Positions 27,201-39,795 of a stretch of DNA of 64,000 nucleotides are shown here, piece by piece. The position numbers and the translations under genes were made by a program. Source of the stretch: Ficedula albicollis. Taxonomy: Eukaryota; Chordata; Aves; Passeriformes; Muscicapidae. How positions within the stretch are numbered: position 1 is the first letter of the stretch; each line of letters starts with the position of its first letter. Below the pieces are notes generated by a model. The model saw only the letters and a list, made by a program, of their open reading frames with translations. It was not told the DNA's origin and made no database searches. The stretch is from positions 104,387,363-104,451,362 of the forward strand of contig NC_021673.1 in NCBI RefSeq assembly GCF_000247815.1, in the 5' to 3' direction.

Positions 27201-30200
27201 GAGCACCTGGCTGATTAGCATGCCTAGCCAATGACCCTTTCTTGGGATGTGCATTCCCAATTCTCTGCAAATCAAACCTTTTATAAATGTCTCAGCCAAA
27301 ATCTTTAGCTGCTTTTAAAAGCCATGATCAATACTCTCTTCTCATTTAGTCAATATTGAGTTAGGTAAAAATAAATACAGAACCCTTCCCATTCGGTCAA
27401 GATCTCTCCTGAGGGAAAAAAATGAATAAATTTTACCAAAATCCATGCCCAACCCCACACAGTTATGGCAGAAACATAATTTTTTCTTAGGTGACGAAAG
27501 ATTCATTCAGCAGGTTCATGTTTGGTTTAGTTTGTAGTAAAAAAACACAAAGGTGTTTTGCTCAGTAAATAACGTGTTTTCTGTGGGTGACTGGACTGTG
27601 TTCATGATTCAACTTTTAGTCACTGTCATACAGAGGGTAGGGCACACTTGTAGCCAATTAAATGCACATCACTTGGGTAACATAAAGCATATTACAGTTT
27701 TGACAAGTTCCTGCAATGCTGGATGCTTGGTGGTACCATTTTAGTTCCCTCCGAGCACAATGACTACAAGCAATAATATAACAGTAGTGTCTTGGGAAAA
27801 ATTAAAACAAAGAGGGTTAATGGATAGAAAAAAATGCTTTGAAGAAAAAAATACACATTTCATTATAATCATGGACCCATGGTCAGTGGCGTCTAAACCA
27901 CTGTATTTTTAAGTGTTTGAACATAGCATAAAAGGGCAATTTATTTAAAGGCTTTTAAGCTAAAGCATATATTTTATACAATTATCTGGGACAAATTTTC
28001 AAAAGCAGACCATTCAAATTGTACTCTCAGACTGTGAGAAATGCAATCATTTATCCAGGAGAAAAACACATAAAATAATTAAAAAGTTAACTACTCCATT
28101 TGCATACATGTATTTAGCAACAACAAATTACAAATTGAACAACAAACCATGGACAGTTTCAGCTTTTCTTTTAAGATACTGCTTTTAATTCTAGTAGATC
28201 TCAATTTTCACTTGAGTTGTCTTTGTTTTCACAGCCACATAAACAGGAAGTGTTATTGATAAAAACTCCATCCAACTCTCTCCCTCTGCAAAATACTGAA
28301 GACATTTTAAGTGAATAGAGATCTAAATGTACTGATATTTGTATTTATATTTGGCCTCTTAGAAAGCCTTCAGTATCACTTGTAATTGTCATTGATTTGT
28401 GTACCTAATATCTTTTATGTGTTCACCCTTGGCTATTAATCACTTGATTACCTCAGACATAAAGCGTTATCAGTTTTCTAGTTCTCTTTAACCAAAGGCT
28501 GTCAAAGTGTAAGACAATGTCTAACATGACATTAAAAGAGAGGAGTGACACACTAAACCTGACTACAAGAGAAGACCTATTGTAATAGGCTTGGACTGGG
28601 AAAAAAAAATCACAAAGCAAGGATAAGCATAAAGCCACTTTGTATTTCTTAGTTTTGCCTTTGACATTTTTACTCAAATGATTAGCTGTTGCTCATATAA
28701 TATATTGCTACATTCTCACAAAATAACAAGTTTGTTACACATTAAATATTGCTTGGAGGGAAACAAGCAAAACCGTATCTAGCTAACTTATCTGCTTTTG
28801 CGTATGTGCCAGCCCATCATGATAATCACATTTCTCTAGAAGATTTAATTTTCTTTTTCAGTATATAGCACAGTGCACATCAGAAATACACAGCTACACT
28901 ATCACATCCACTCAAAACCATGTGGCAGATCATCCCTTGCTTAATTTGTCTCTGCCTCCATGTGCATTTCCTGTGGGTTGTCATTCTGCAGCAAGCTACA
29001 GAGCTGTTTTCTCTTTGCAGACAGCCTCAGCCCAGCTGGGTCCCCTTCACATCACCACTGCAGGTCACTAAGTTGGGAGCTGCTCTCTCCAGTCTCGTTA
29101 CACATGCACTGCAGAGAGGACCTCCTGAGGTGATGACTCAGAAGCATTCAAATGGACCCTATTTTGGAGCCCTTTCTCTAGAAGACCTGCCTTTCCCTCT
29201 GTCAAGTCCATGTGGTTCACTGATGGGGAAACCCAGGTAGATATGTGCCTGGACAAGCACCTAGGATAGGAGCTGAAGTTAGTGCAAATATGCACAACAA
29301 TATTCCTCCCACAGGTCCTCCAAATGCTCAGACAATCAGCATGGCTTATTCTTCTCTGCTGTCCTATGTACCTGGGGTTCTACACAATTTCTGAACTCAG
29401 CAGTACCATTAAATGATCCCTCCTTAAAGACCACCCCTCATTTTCATGCTTATAAAACAAGGTGATGGCTGCTTATTTCTCTGTTTATATCTGCTCATGG
29501 TTATCTGGCTGGCTGTTAAAAACACACGCACTCCACATCTTAAATTTAGATTTTAAAGTGAAAAAACATCATCTCCTACATACACACTGAGAACTTACCT
29601 TTAAGTGCAACAAGAGCAGTGTGTAGACAAAATAATTTTACTGAACTTGATATATTTCCTGCTTCCACGCTCATGTGCAACATCTCTAGTTACAATGCTT
29701 TGGAACTCTCATAATGCAAGATTTAGGAGTCACTCACCAAAGCATGTTATTATCTCCTCAAGTCATTTGATTATCAGTATGTCTAATCCTTATTAAGTCA
29801 GGCATTTTTAAGTAAAACATAAGAGTTATCTTTTCTCCTTAGGGTCTATCTAGCATAAGCCAGGATAGCTGTCTCTGTTATTGCGTAACACTTAAGCACC
29901 AGTATTGTGTGTTCCTAAAATATCCAGAACCTAATATCAAGGTATTGACGTGATCATGGGCAGTCTTATGCTAAGCAGACAGGAGCAGTTTGGGACCTGT
30001 TAGAGCTGAGTACTGGTTAACAGTGTCATTCTCCATTAGCCAAACACTGATCACAGAATGGAAGGTATACAGAAGGGCAGTTGAGAAAATACATTAAATC
30101 TGACAGTTTTCTCAAGGAAAAAAAAAAGTAACATTTCCCCTCATTTTTATATTCTTAATTAGGGAAAAGGAATACAAGCCTGATGTGAGCACAAGGCTGG

Positions 30201-30265
30201 TGGTCATTCTTATCCAGATCTGAAGGGATGTTAACAAAGTGCACAATTATGCTGTCAACACTCAC
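24254..30265 (-). other. PTPRM: PTPRM intron, 6.0 kb
   Basis: A phase 1 intron splitting the Tyr codon between the 88 bp and 77 bp exons (donor gtgagt, acceptor ttttcag). It is AT-rich, with no recognised repeat, RNA gene or further exon. A small imperfect direct repeat of attccagtctg occurs near 24807-24838. Confidence 0.85.
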
Positions 30266-30353
30266 ATGCAATGATATTCCCGTATCTATTTTTCATTCTG
30301 TTCTCATCTTTCTTAGCTGAATCCCATGGTGCAGACTGTCCTTCAAAGAAACT
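30266..30353 (-). CDS. PTPRM: PTPRM exon opening phosphatase domain D1, 88 bp, phase 0 to 1
   Basis: The translation is [20 protein letters not shown] followed by KNRYGNIIA and the first base of Tyr. It contains conserved PTP motif 1, NxxKNRY (here NRMKNRY), whose Tyr lines the phosphotyrosine-binding cleft in classical phosphatases. The acceptor has a long pyrimidine run ending tttttttag; the next AG two bases later would break the frame, so the first AG is the one used. The donor is gtgagt starting at 30265. The start phase 0 matches the end of the 188 bp exon (GAA|AGT). The sequence appears identical to the mammalian protein from memory, which implies strong constraint. The exon is isolated by a 26.4 kb intron upstream and a 6.0 kb intron downstream. 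Confidence 0.98.
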
Positions 30354-33300
30354 CTAAAAAAAGGAAAGAAAGTGACATTAAGAAAAGCAAGCAGCAACAG
30401 TTACCTTATGGCTAAATGAAAGAGAAAGGCAAACAGTACTTGTGGGTATTGTTGTTGAAGTGTCATTTAACAGATTCATTTATTGAGCAAAAATATGAGT
30501 CTCCTGTTTAAATGGCATTTATGCATAGCTCCAGATGTTACTTAAAATTTGACATGAGATTATCTGTGTAATAGCAAGAAGAATTATTTGCAAGTGAAGT
30601 GCTATTAAACCTTTCCAAATCTTCCTTCTTGCAACACTGAGTGTGCTTCACTTGTGCTATCCAGATTCCCTGTATACTTCTCATACACACACGTGAGGCT
30701 GAAGGAGCTTCATCGCCAGTGTTGGAGCTGCTGCAGTGTTTGAGTGTAGAAATTACAGACCGTACCGGTATGTTTTATTTTTGACATACCACAAGTTTCA
30801 CTTCCTTGTTGGCAGATGACCTCATGGATCAAATCATATACAGACATTTAAAAAACCATGGATTCAACTAGCACATGTGTGTCTTTTTTTCGCTTAAGCA
30901 CAGTTTACAACACCACCACGATGATTACTTTCTCAGAGAATAAAATCAATGTGATTTTGGGAAAGATATAATCTCATATTCACCAAACTGCTGTCCTTTA
31001 GCTAATAAATCTCATGTAAATAAGAAAGTTGAAGATGCTAAAAGTTTATTTTTACATTAATAAAACACAGAAGCTGCCAAAAGGGCAGCAAGCAAGTTGC
31101 TATGCCTTATATCCTGTGCTTTCTGTGGTGTAAAAGAGCATTTGCACAATCTCTTAATTTATGCTTTGTATCTATAGGTCATATGATGCAAATACATTTT
31201 AAAATTTCCTATTGAAATATTAACCTTGTAAAAAATACTTAGCTGCCAAACAAACTACTGGATTTCCATTATGATGATGTTCAGTCTTAACTCATGTCTT
31301 TTATCTTTTTACTAGAATGATCAGTAGATTAAATCTTTTGTACCACACTAAATAGAGAGAACACTGGGAAGTTTGTATCTCTTGCAAGATCTCAACACAT
31401 TCTGAGTAGTTTAAAACAGATAATGCCCATAAAATCGTCTACTATTACTGCTGTTTGCCCTCAAATTAAAAAAAAAGAAGTTGTTTTTCAAATCCCAATG
31501 ATTTTCAACAGCAAAGAGCATAAAAGTCAAACCAAACCCTTGATCTCTTGCTGAAGTCAATGGAACACAAGGGCATTCAGTGTCTAAAATGGGTACTCTT
31601 TTCACAGGTTTACTAGAGTGCTGGTTTTCAAATTATGATCTAGAAATTCCTGGGAATACATGGACTACTTCTAAAATGTTTCTAAATAGCAACTCAAGAA
31701 AACCAGAAGCCTTGTCAGTGGCATCAATTTGTTTTTCCTTCATGTCTCCACACTCCCTTAGATAATTTTTAATGGTTTGGAAACTGAAATTATTAAACCC
31801 CAGTAATACAAATAAATTTCTCCTTAATCATAACATACCATCGTTGGGTACAGCTCTGAGAAACACTGATTGCTACCAGGATGGAGAAGTGTAACCCTGT
31901 GAATCCTAAGATGATTTCCAGCTTTGGGGCTCTTTGCCAGAAAAGCATCAATTGCTATCTGATTACAGGTTTGTCAATGGCATCTAAAGCAAGCAGCCCC
32001 TCCCACTCCAGAGCACTCTCAGCTCAGGCTGGTTGGAAATTACTTTTCTAGTGAGCCTGACCAAGCTGCATAAGGAATTACTTCCCCTGGGCAAAGATCT
32101 ATGTCTCAATTTCTTGCAATATTCACACTCACAGACAATGCTGGGTGATGAACAATTAAACACAGTTAAAAGCACAGTAGAGATGGAAATGGTCAGCAGC
32201 AAAGCCCCAAAAGCACAACAAACTAAAAATTCATTTGATCTAAAATTTGATGTGTATTTTGCATTTCAGACAGCTAAGTAGACTACTGAAAATTCTAGTT
32301 TTCTTACAGTCCTTCTCCTAGTGACTAATGCACAGGATTGATCCATAAGACACTACCCAGCAAGTGGTGTTAAATTTAATTCAGCAAGCATTACATGTGC
32401 TGTTACAGAGAAAGAGTCCTGCTGACACAGCTTCTGAGCCTACACCTTGAAATATGGAACACCCAAATATTCTCCAAGGGACATCTTGCTTCTCTCTGTC
32501 CCACTAATGAACTTTTACAAAATTGCTTTAAACCAATTAAATAAAGTAAATCTCTGGAGGCAACTGGGAAAGATTTAGATGGTGCTGAATTCAGGGAAGA
32601 AATACAATGGAAAATGCACTGTTTTTGGAAACCTGTATGCATCTCATCTGCAATGTACAAGTTCTATTTCTCCTAAGTGTTTGGAACTTCTGAAAACCAT
32701 GATAACTTTAATGAGCCTTGCAGATAAACCATCTCCTAACAATTTATCTGCAACACAGATAATTCTGTTCTTTTACACAGATATATATCAAACCTCACAC
32801 AACAGCAAAGACCAGGAAACGGATTTACATTTCCAACTACTGCTTACTGACTTCACTTTCTTTATTAAAAATGTTACAGAAAAAGAACTTCATATATTTG
32901 TTTTTCTTTGAGTTATCAATAAATTAGTGAATGAAATAAAACATATCACAGGGAAAAGAAGACATAATTTATGTATATCCATTTTTCTTTTTAATTCACT
33001 TTGGGATACACACTGGATCCAGTGAGGAGAGTAGAGCAAAGATAATTTGAAGGGAGAGGTATTACAGTGCAAAAGCATAAAAAACCCAGTTATTGTAAAA
33101 GACAGCTGGAGTGTCATTTCCTAAATTCCCCGTGTGCTGCCATTACACAAACTGCAACAGAATGATAATCCACAATGTATTATAAGGAGAAATCTCATTT
33201 GTCCCACAAGTACAGAACAGAGCAGATATTTCATAACAGATGATCTGTCAAGATCTTTCCTTGCTTGTGAGAAATACACGTTTCATTACAGGAATTTTTA

Positions 33301-36300
33301 AAAATCTCTTTCCTGACATATCACTCTCCAGGGATGCTGCTGCACAGCAGCCCGCACATTATCTTTGTGGCTATTCATTCTAATTCATCCCCAGAAGTTT
33401 CTTAAAATTGTGGACTTTTAGGAAGAAATACGGCCCCCAAACAGCTTCACTCCACCAACTGCTTGGCAAGGGCAATGGAGAACCAAAAATGAGTGTAGGA
33501 CATTTCTCAAATAATTTAAAATAAGTATTTCTTCAACTCAAAATCACACAGAACTACGGCTACCCAGCCTCTGTGATCTCCTCGAAAAATGAAATGCTCT
33601 CCAAGCCAGCTGCTGTTACAGAAGACACTTCAGCATACATGTCAACTGACACTCTGTTAGTAGGAAATACTACAGTAATTAGGATAAAACATTTTCTGAA
33701 GAAAAATTAATTACAGAGAACTGCTTTATATGCAACACGAAAACTGGTCAGTGATGCAGCAGGAGGATCATCTTAGGATGAATGGGATACTTTTGCGTGC
33801 TTTAACTCAATACTGTAGTGGTTTCCATTAAAAATTAAATATTTGCCAAGGGCTTATTCACTGTGACCCTTAGACTAGAAAATAACTGCCTTATCTCAAA
33901 TGAGAGGGGGAGATAATCATTGCAAATACATATTTTTTAGATTATTCCCTTTCCTAATTTAAAATTCATAGGGCAAAAAATATTGGAAAGGACCTACATA
34001 AAAGTACAGTTTGAAGAGGCTGGAATGTGGAGAACAGGGTGAGATCTTCAGAATAAAATTTCTATCTCTGTTGATGTCATCTTTGCCAACACATTTTCTA
34101 TCCTAGATTTCATGCTTACAGATAAGGATACTAAAAAAAATACATCTTTGTAAGTGCTTTAAGGACTACAAATGTAAAGTGAGGAATTACTACTTTTATT
34201 ATTAGTCAAAAACCAAGCAGCAACTTTTCCAAAGAATACTTCGTAGTTGCTAGGTGATAACAGTGTAGTCTCTTACAATGCCATTTACAAAATATAAGCT
34301 CTTACAAGCAAAGAAATGAGAAGTTAAGGACATCATAAATCTCTGCCTACTTAATAAGCAAGAATATTATTTGTAGGTACAAAGAATGCTCTTGCACTGT
34401 GTAACAGTCTCAAGTTTGACCTGTGGATTTGTTTTTAAATGTATTGGTCTTTATGATATCTGATTTTCTCTACTGACTGAGTTTCTTCACTGGTAAGGTT
34501 CATTTTCCATTGCTATTTCTAAAGAACAAGATCATGATGTATTTTAACAACATTGGTAATTTGACCTATCCAGTTATAAATGCCTCTGGATTTGTTTTTA
34601 AGTTACATACAGAGAGTTATGCAAGTTAGGCCAGACTAGACAACTAACAGTGATTCTAATGGAGGTCCTTGTCTAAACTCAATTAGCTAGAGAAGAAACT
34701 TATATTTCTACTATAGGTCTTTGAGTTGCAGCTAAATTAGATGCCTAAAATGCCCAGAATTTGATAGTGAAGATTCATTACTAGTTTAATGCTGTGTCCA
34801 TTTTATATGTGGAGATTACAGATGGGAAGAAATGAATTCATGAAAGTCTGAGTTAAGATCCTAGGATCACATCAGACTCTTTGCATTTACAAACTCTAGT
34901 AAATACACATTTAAACAAATCCATAAATGTTTGGAGGACAAGGATCTTCAGGCTCATTTAATGAACACTGCAAGATTTGTGAGTGCAGTAAATCTGTCAG
35001 TTCATTGGACTTTCAGTATTCAAAATCTGCTAAATATCTGGCATGTGAGGATGTTCTTGTGACTTAACAACATTAACTGTTATATTTGTAATAGAAAATT
35101 GGAATAATCACATTCTGTTTGTTGATAACTCAGTATTTAGACCATTAAGGAATTAAAAAGGGTCACTGAAAGATATGTTAAAAGAAATCTGCCAGTCACT
35201 TTGAGGGAAGCTTTCATCATTGAAAATGCATCATCTGCAGGTAATAGACCTCCCCAAGTGCTTGTGAGCAGTGGTAAATTTCACTGATGGCAACCCCTGG
35301 TATGCAAGCAGCTCTTTGTACTTCAGTCACTGCTTTGGTCACTGAGAGCATCTGTGGATGACAGCCTGCCACTAGAGAATATATTCACCATCAGCTTTTC
35401 CTTCTCTGTCACCTTCAATCACTGAAAATTACGTCCAGTTTTCAAATAATGGAATTTAAAAAAACATTTTACTGTGCCTGTCCTTGAAAGGTGTCTGTTG
35501 CAAGAGCCAATGTGAAAATCTATCTAATCAATGTAAACTGCCTTCAGCAGCAATAAAGCACTTACTGGTGTGTTACTGTAGCCTAAGTCTGAACATAGAG
35601 GAAAAAAACCCCAAAAGCCAATAAAGACTGTTGCAAATAGAATATATTGATGTTATTGCTTAAACCCCCTTGTTTTGTTCAGATTTTTTTTCTGGAAAAA
35701 TTAGGCTGATAGTTTACATAAGGTTTTCTATGTGTTATAAGATGCAAGATGCAGATCAGTTTTACAGCAGATACAGAGTTAATAGTCCGACATACAGCAC
35801 CTCTCTGATATTGTTCCCAATGCTCCTTTCAGTGGTAGCTCCTCCTTGAACTGATGTAAAAAAACCCAGAAACATCCACTCAAGGGTTTGCATAGCCAGA
35901 GGTAGAAAACAGTCTTTTCTTTCTCAGGTGAATTTAGGTTAGTCTGCATTACACATGAGAAGAATAGGAAAGCTAAAGTCTTTCTGGTCTTTTGAGACAT
36001 TAAACACCATATTCACTGCATGCATTAAATGTTGAAATGGAAGGGGAGCTATTACCTCCCCCACCGACTGACTTCAGCATGCCTTAACACTCAGATTTCA
36101 AAATAAGGAAAAACCACACAGGTAAGACAAAATCTGGAACGAATTCTGTGATTGCAATGGTGTGCTCATTTTTCATAGGCAGTGCTTTCAGTTAGTGCAT
36201 TTCCCAATATAGCAGCCCAAGGAAAACATACTAAAATGATCAAACTGCTTTAGTGTAGTACTATGAATGACACAGCTACTTACACCACATAGTGAGTTAG

Positions 36301-37877
36301 CTCTAGTTGACAACAGCATTGGGAAATATACATGAAATTTAGTTAACACTATGGGACAAGAGAGTAGCTAACTAGCTCACTAGAACAGAGAAGTAACTTA
36401 AGTGAAAGTGACTTGTCAGTCCCCGTGAAAATTGTGAAGGTATTGCACACCTTCAGGAACAGCAGGTTGTGAGTACTAGCCATGCTGAAGGCTGTTTTTT
36501 AGGTGCTAAGAGCATTTGAACAAGATAATCAAGAATAATTTTTTTCCCCTACCCAGTCCTATATATGACAGTGTCTGGAGTTGCTTGGGGAAAGGTCCCA
36601 GAGGATGAGGTGACCTGAGAGACTGTAGGAGAACATGTGGCATGGCTGGAACCACTACACAGACCCACCCAAATGAGGAGAGGAATGTGTCCTCTCCTGT
36701 GGAATGGAAGTTGTGTGATTTGTGAAACTGCACATATTGGTGATTGAAGTATTTTGGCAAATTAGTACATTTAGTCCCCAATAACCAATTGCCATTTGAT
36801 CTTAAGTCATGACAAAGCTGCAAGAAAGAGTGTCACAGAATACTTCTGTAACAACTAACGAGGAATTACTTTCCATATATTTTTAACCCAACCTATTTAT
36901 GAGATCTGTTGGTGTAACTTCTTTTCTTGCTATCTAATGCTGAAGATAATACTTGAAACTCACCTGTAATATTCAACAGCAGGAATAGAAATCTTTATAG
37001 ATTATGCAGAGCAGTCTAAAGATTTGACAGATAACTTAGTTTTGATAGGCTTTTGGAGCCATTTCCATTTCACTTTCTTAAGTTTTAAAAAGTCCATTAC
37101 ATTAATTTCTTTAAAATTCTTTAAGACTACCATATAAGGAAAGATTTTAGAAATATGGTGAATTAGTAAGAGGACTATAAGAGAACATACAATTAAAATT
37201 CTAATTTAGAAACTTATTCCCTGGCATACTAGACAGCAATAACTTAACCTCATTAATCTTCCTGATTTATCTCCAGCAGAAAAATACAGTATGTTGACAG
37301 GATTTCATGATCCTTTTTTACAGAAAGGACCCTCTGGGTACCATATGCACACTTTTACTGCAACTTATGTGCAGGATATATTATTTTTCACTTGTGTGTA
37401 AAAGAAAATGAAGTTTGTCTCAAGCAGTGCTTATTTCCTCTTATGAAAATGAATTTCCTTCTTTTGAAGGATTTAATGAATACTTTTCATGTACAGCATG
37501 TGGGGTTTTCTTATCTTCCCATTCCTCCCCAACTTTTTTTTTCATTCACTCTCAGTACGTAATTAAGAGTGTGAACTTGAGCAACACTCATGACTGTAAT
37601 GTCTGTAAACATAAAGTGAATGAACACAGGCTGCTCTGAATACCAACCAGTTCTGTGCTTTGATAGGAACCCAGAGAAAGACACTGATCACTTCACAGGC
37701 ACTATCCATCCTTTTGTGAACAAAACTAACTGCATCATTATTCATTAGCTGTGCCATCTCCTTGCTTCCCCTCTATGCTGTTCCAAGGATGTAATTACAC
37801 ATTAGCTGTACACACGAGTAATAAATGGTGCAGAGTCGTTTATTTCTTAATGAGAAATCCTACCCACCAGGACACAG

Positions 37878-38064
37878 GTATTTCTTCACTACAAGGAGGG
37901 TGAGGCACTGGAACAGAGAGGCTGTGGGTGCCCCCTCCCTTGAAGGGTTCAAGGCCAGGTAGGATGAGCAACCAGGGAGACATGTCCCTGTCCATGGCAG
38001 GAGGAGAGGAACGAGGTATCTTTTATGCTCCTTCCAACCTAAACCATTCTGGGATTCTCTGATT
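37878..38064 (+). mobile_element. CR1 LINE 3'-end fragment
   Basis: The series ggtgaggcactggaacagag, then ggctgtgggtgccccctccc, then gggttcaaggccaggtagga, then atggcaggaggagaggaacg, then tccttccaacctaaaccatt, and ending attctgggattctctga reads like the last ~190 bases of an avian CR1 with internal deletions. It is a 5'-truncated relic without coding capacity. Confidence 0.88.
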
Positions 38065-38825
38065 TACAAAAAAGGTCACTTACAGTCCACTGAATGTGTA
38101 CATAAGGTAAATTCTAAATTGACTTCTTTATACTATCTTCAGTAGGGTAACATGTAAACACTTCAAAGGACTTGGATAGAAAGAAAATACTCACTCTGGT
38201 CAGTATGACATGGTTTGAATGAGGCCAAAATGGAGAGGTATCTTAAAATGTTGTATGAAGGCAGAGCCACTGAAATTGAGCTAATTCAGGTCTCCAAGGT
38301 ACTATTATAACCAGATTTTTCACATCTTTTTTCTCATTTCCAATTCATTCAGGAAACTCTTTGTCAGGTCCCTTTTTGCCAAGCAAAATATTCCTTCCAC
38401 AATGCTGTTTAGAGTTACATCACTCCTAGATTTTCTTTAATGTACACTGAATGTTAGCAGGCAGAGGGCTTCCAAAAACTGGTTTTAGGTACCTTAGAGC
38501 TTTGAAAACATTATTTGGAATCTTCTTGTGCACTTCAAATTTTAATTCAAAAAGCTAATAAAAGATGTAAATATTTTTTCTGAGTCTAGCCCATTTTTCC
38601 TCATAAAGATTAGGACTTTGATATTTGATTTACTTTACAAATAATAAAAGCTTGCCCCAGGGAATGGTTTCAAACAGCTAATGAAGTATTATTAAAGTAG
38701 AGCATAAAGATACAATGTGCTGCGAAGAAAGAAGGCAAGGACTGCGGATTTGCTCTTCCTATAGTAAAGAGAAGAGTTTTCAATTGGTTTAAAATATAAC
38801 AAAAAAACAAAGAAAACTAAAAAAA

Positions 38826-39795
38826 GAAAAGAAAAGAAAAGAAAAGAAAAGAAAAGAAAAGAAAAGAAAAGAAAAGAAAAGAAAAGAAAAGAAAAGAAAA
38901 GAAAAGAAAAGAAAAGAAAAGAAAAGAAAAGAAAAGAAAAGAAAAGAAAAGAAAAGAAAAGAAAAGAAAAGAAAAGAAAAGAAAAGAAAAGAAAAGAAAA
39001 GAAAAGAAAAGAAAAGAAAAGAAAAGAAAAGAAAAGAAAAGAAAAGAAAAGAAAAGAAAAGAAAAGAAAAGAAAAGAAAAGAAAAGAAAAGAAAAGAAAA
39101 GAAAAGAAAAGAAAAGAAAAGAAAAGAAAAGAAAAGAAAAGAAAAGAAAAGAAAAGAAAAGAAAAGAAAAGAAAAGAAAAGAAAAGAAAAGAAAAGAAAA
39201 GAAAAGAAAAGAAAAGAAAAGAAAAGAAAAGAAAAGAAAAGAAAAGAAAAGAAAAGAAAAGAAAAGAAAAGAAAAGAAAAGAAAAGAAAAGAAAAGAAAA
39301 GAAAAGAAAAGAAAAGAAAAGAAAAGAAAAGAAAAGAAAAGAAAAGAAAAGAAAAGAAAAGAAAAGAAAAGAAAAGAAAAGAAAAGAAAAGAAAAGAAAA
39401 GAAAAGAAAAGAAAAGAAAAGAAAAGAAAAGAAAAGAAAAGAAAAGAAAAGAAAAGAAAAGAAAAGAAAAGAAAAGAAAAGAAAAGAAAAGAAAAGAAAA
39501 GAAAAGAAAAGAAAAGAAAAGAAAAGAAAAGAAAAGAAAAGAAAAGAAAAGAAAAGAAAAGAAAAGAAAAGAAAAGAAAAGAAAAGAAAAGAAAAGAAAA
39601 GAAAAGAAAAGAAAAGAAAAGAAAAGAAAAGAAAAGAAAAGAAAAGAAAAGAAAAGAAAAGAAAAGAAAAGAAAAGAAAAGAAAAGAAAAGAAAAGAAAA
39701 GAAAAGAAAAGAAAAGAAAAGAAAAGAAAAGAAAAGAAAAGAAAAGAAAAGAAAAGAAAAGAAAAGAAAAGAAAAGAAAAGAAAAGAAAAGAAAA
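38826..39795. repeat. (GAAAA)194 pentanucleotide microsatellite
   Basis: 970 bases of GAAAA, 194 copies by coordinate arithmetic, with no interruption that I can see. It is bounded by AAAAA on the left and by GAGAAAAG and mixed A/G-rich sequence to about 39880 on the right. The minus-strand frame gives a 357-codon FSFLF-type open frame that is an artefact. Purines are all on the plus strand, that is, on the template side of the PTPRM transcript. Confidence 0.97.

Noticed and set aside
34620..34700. Possible CR1-like tail (gttaggccagactagacaac)
   Set aside because: Only a few words resemble the family and there is no terminal octamer; too weak to annotate.
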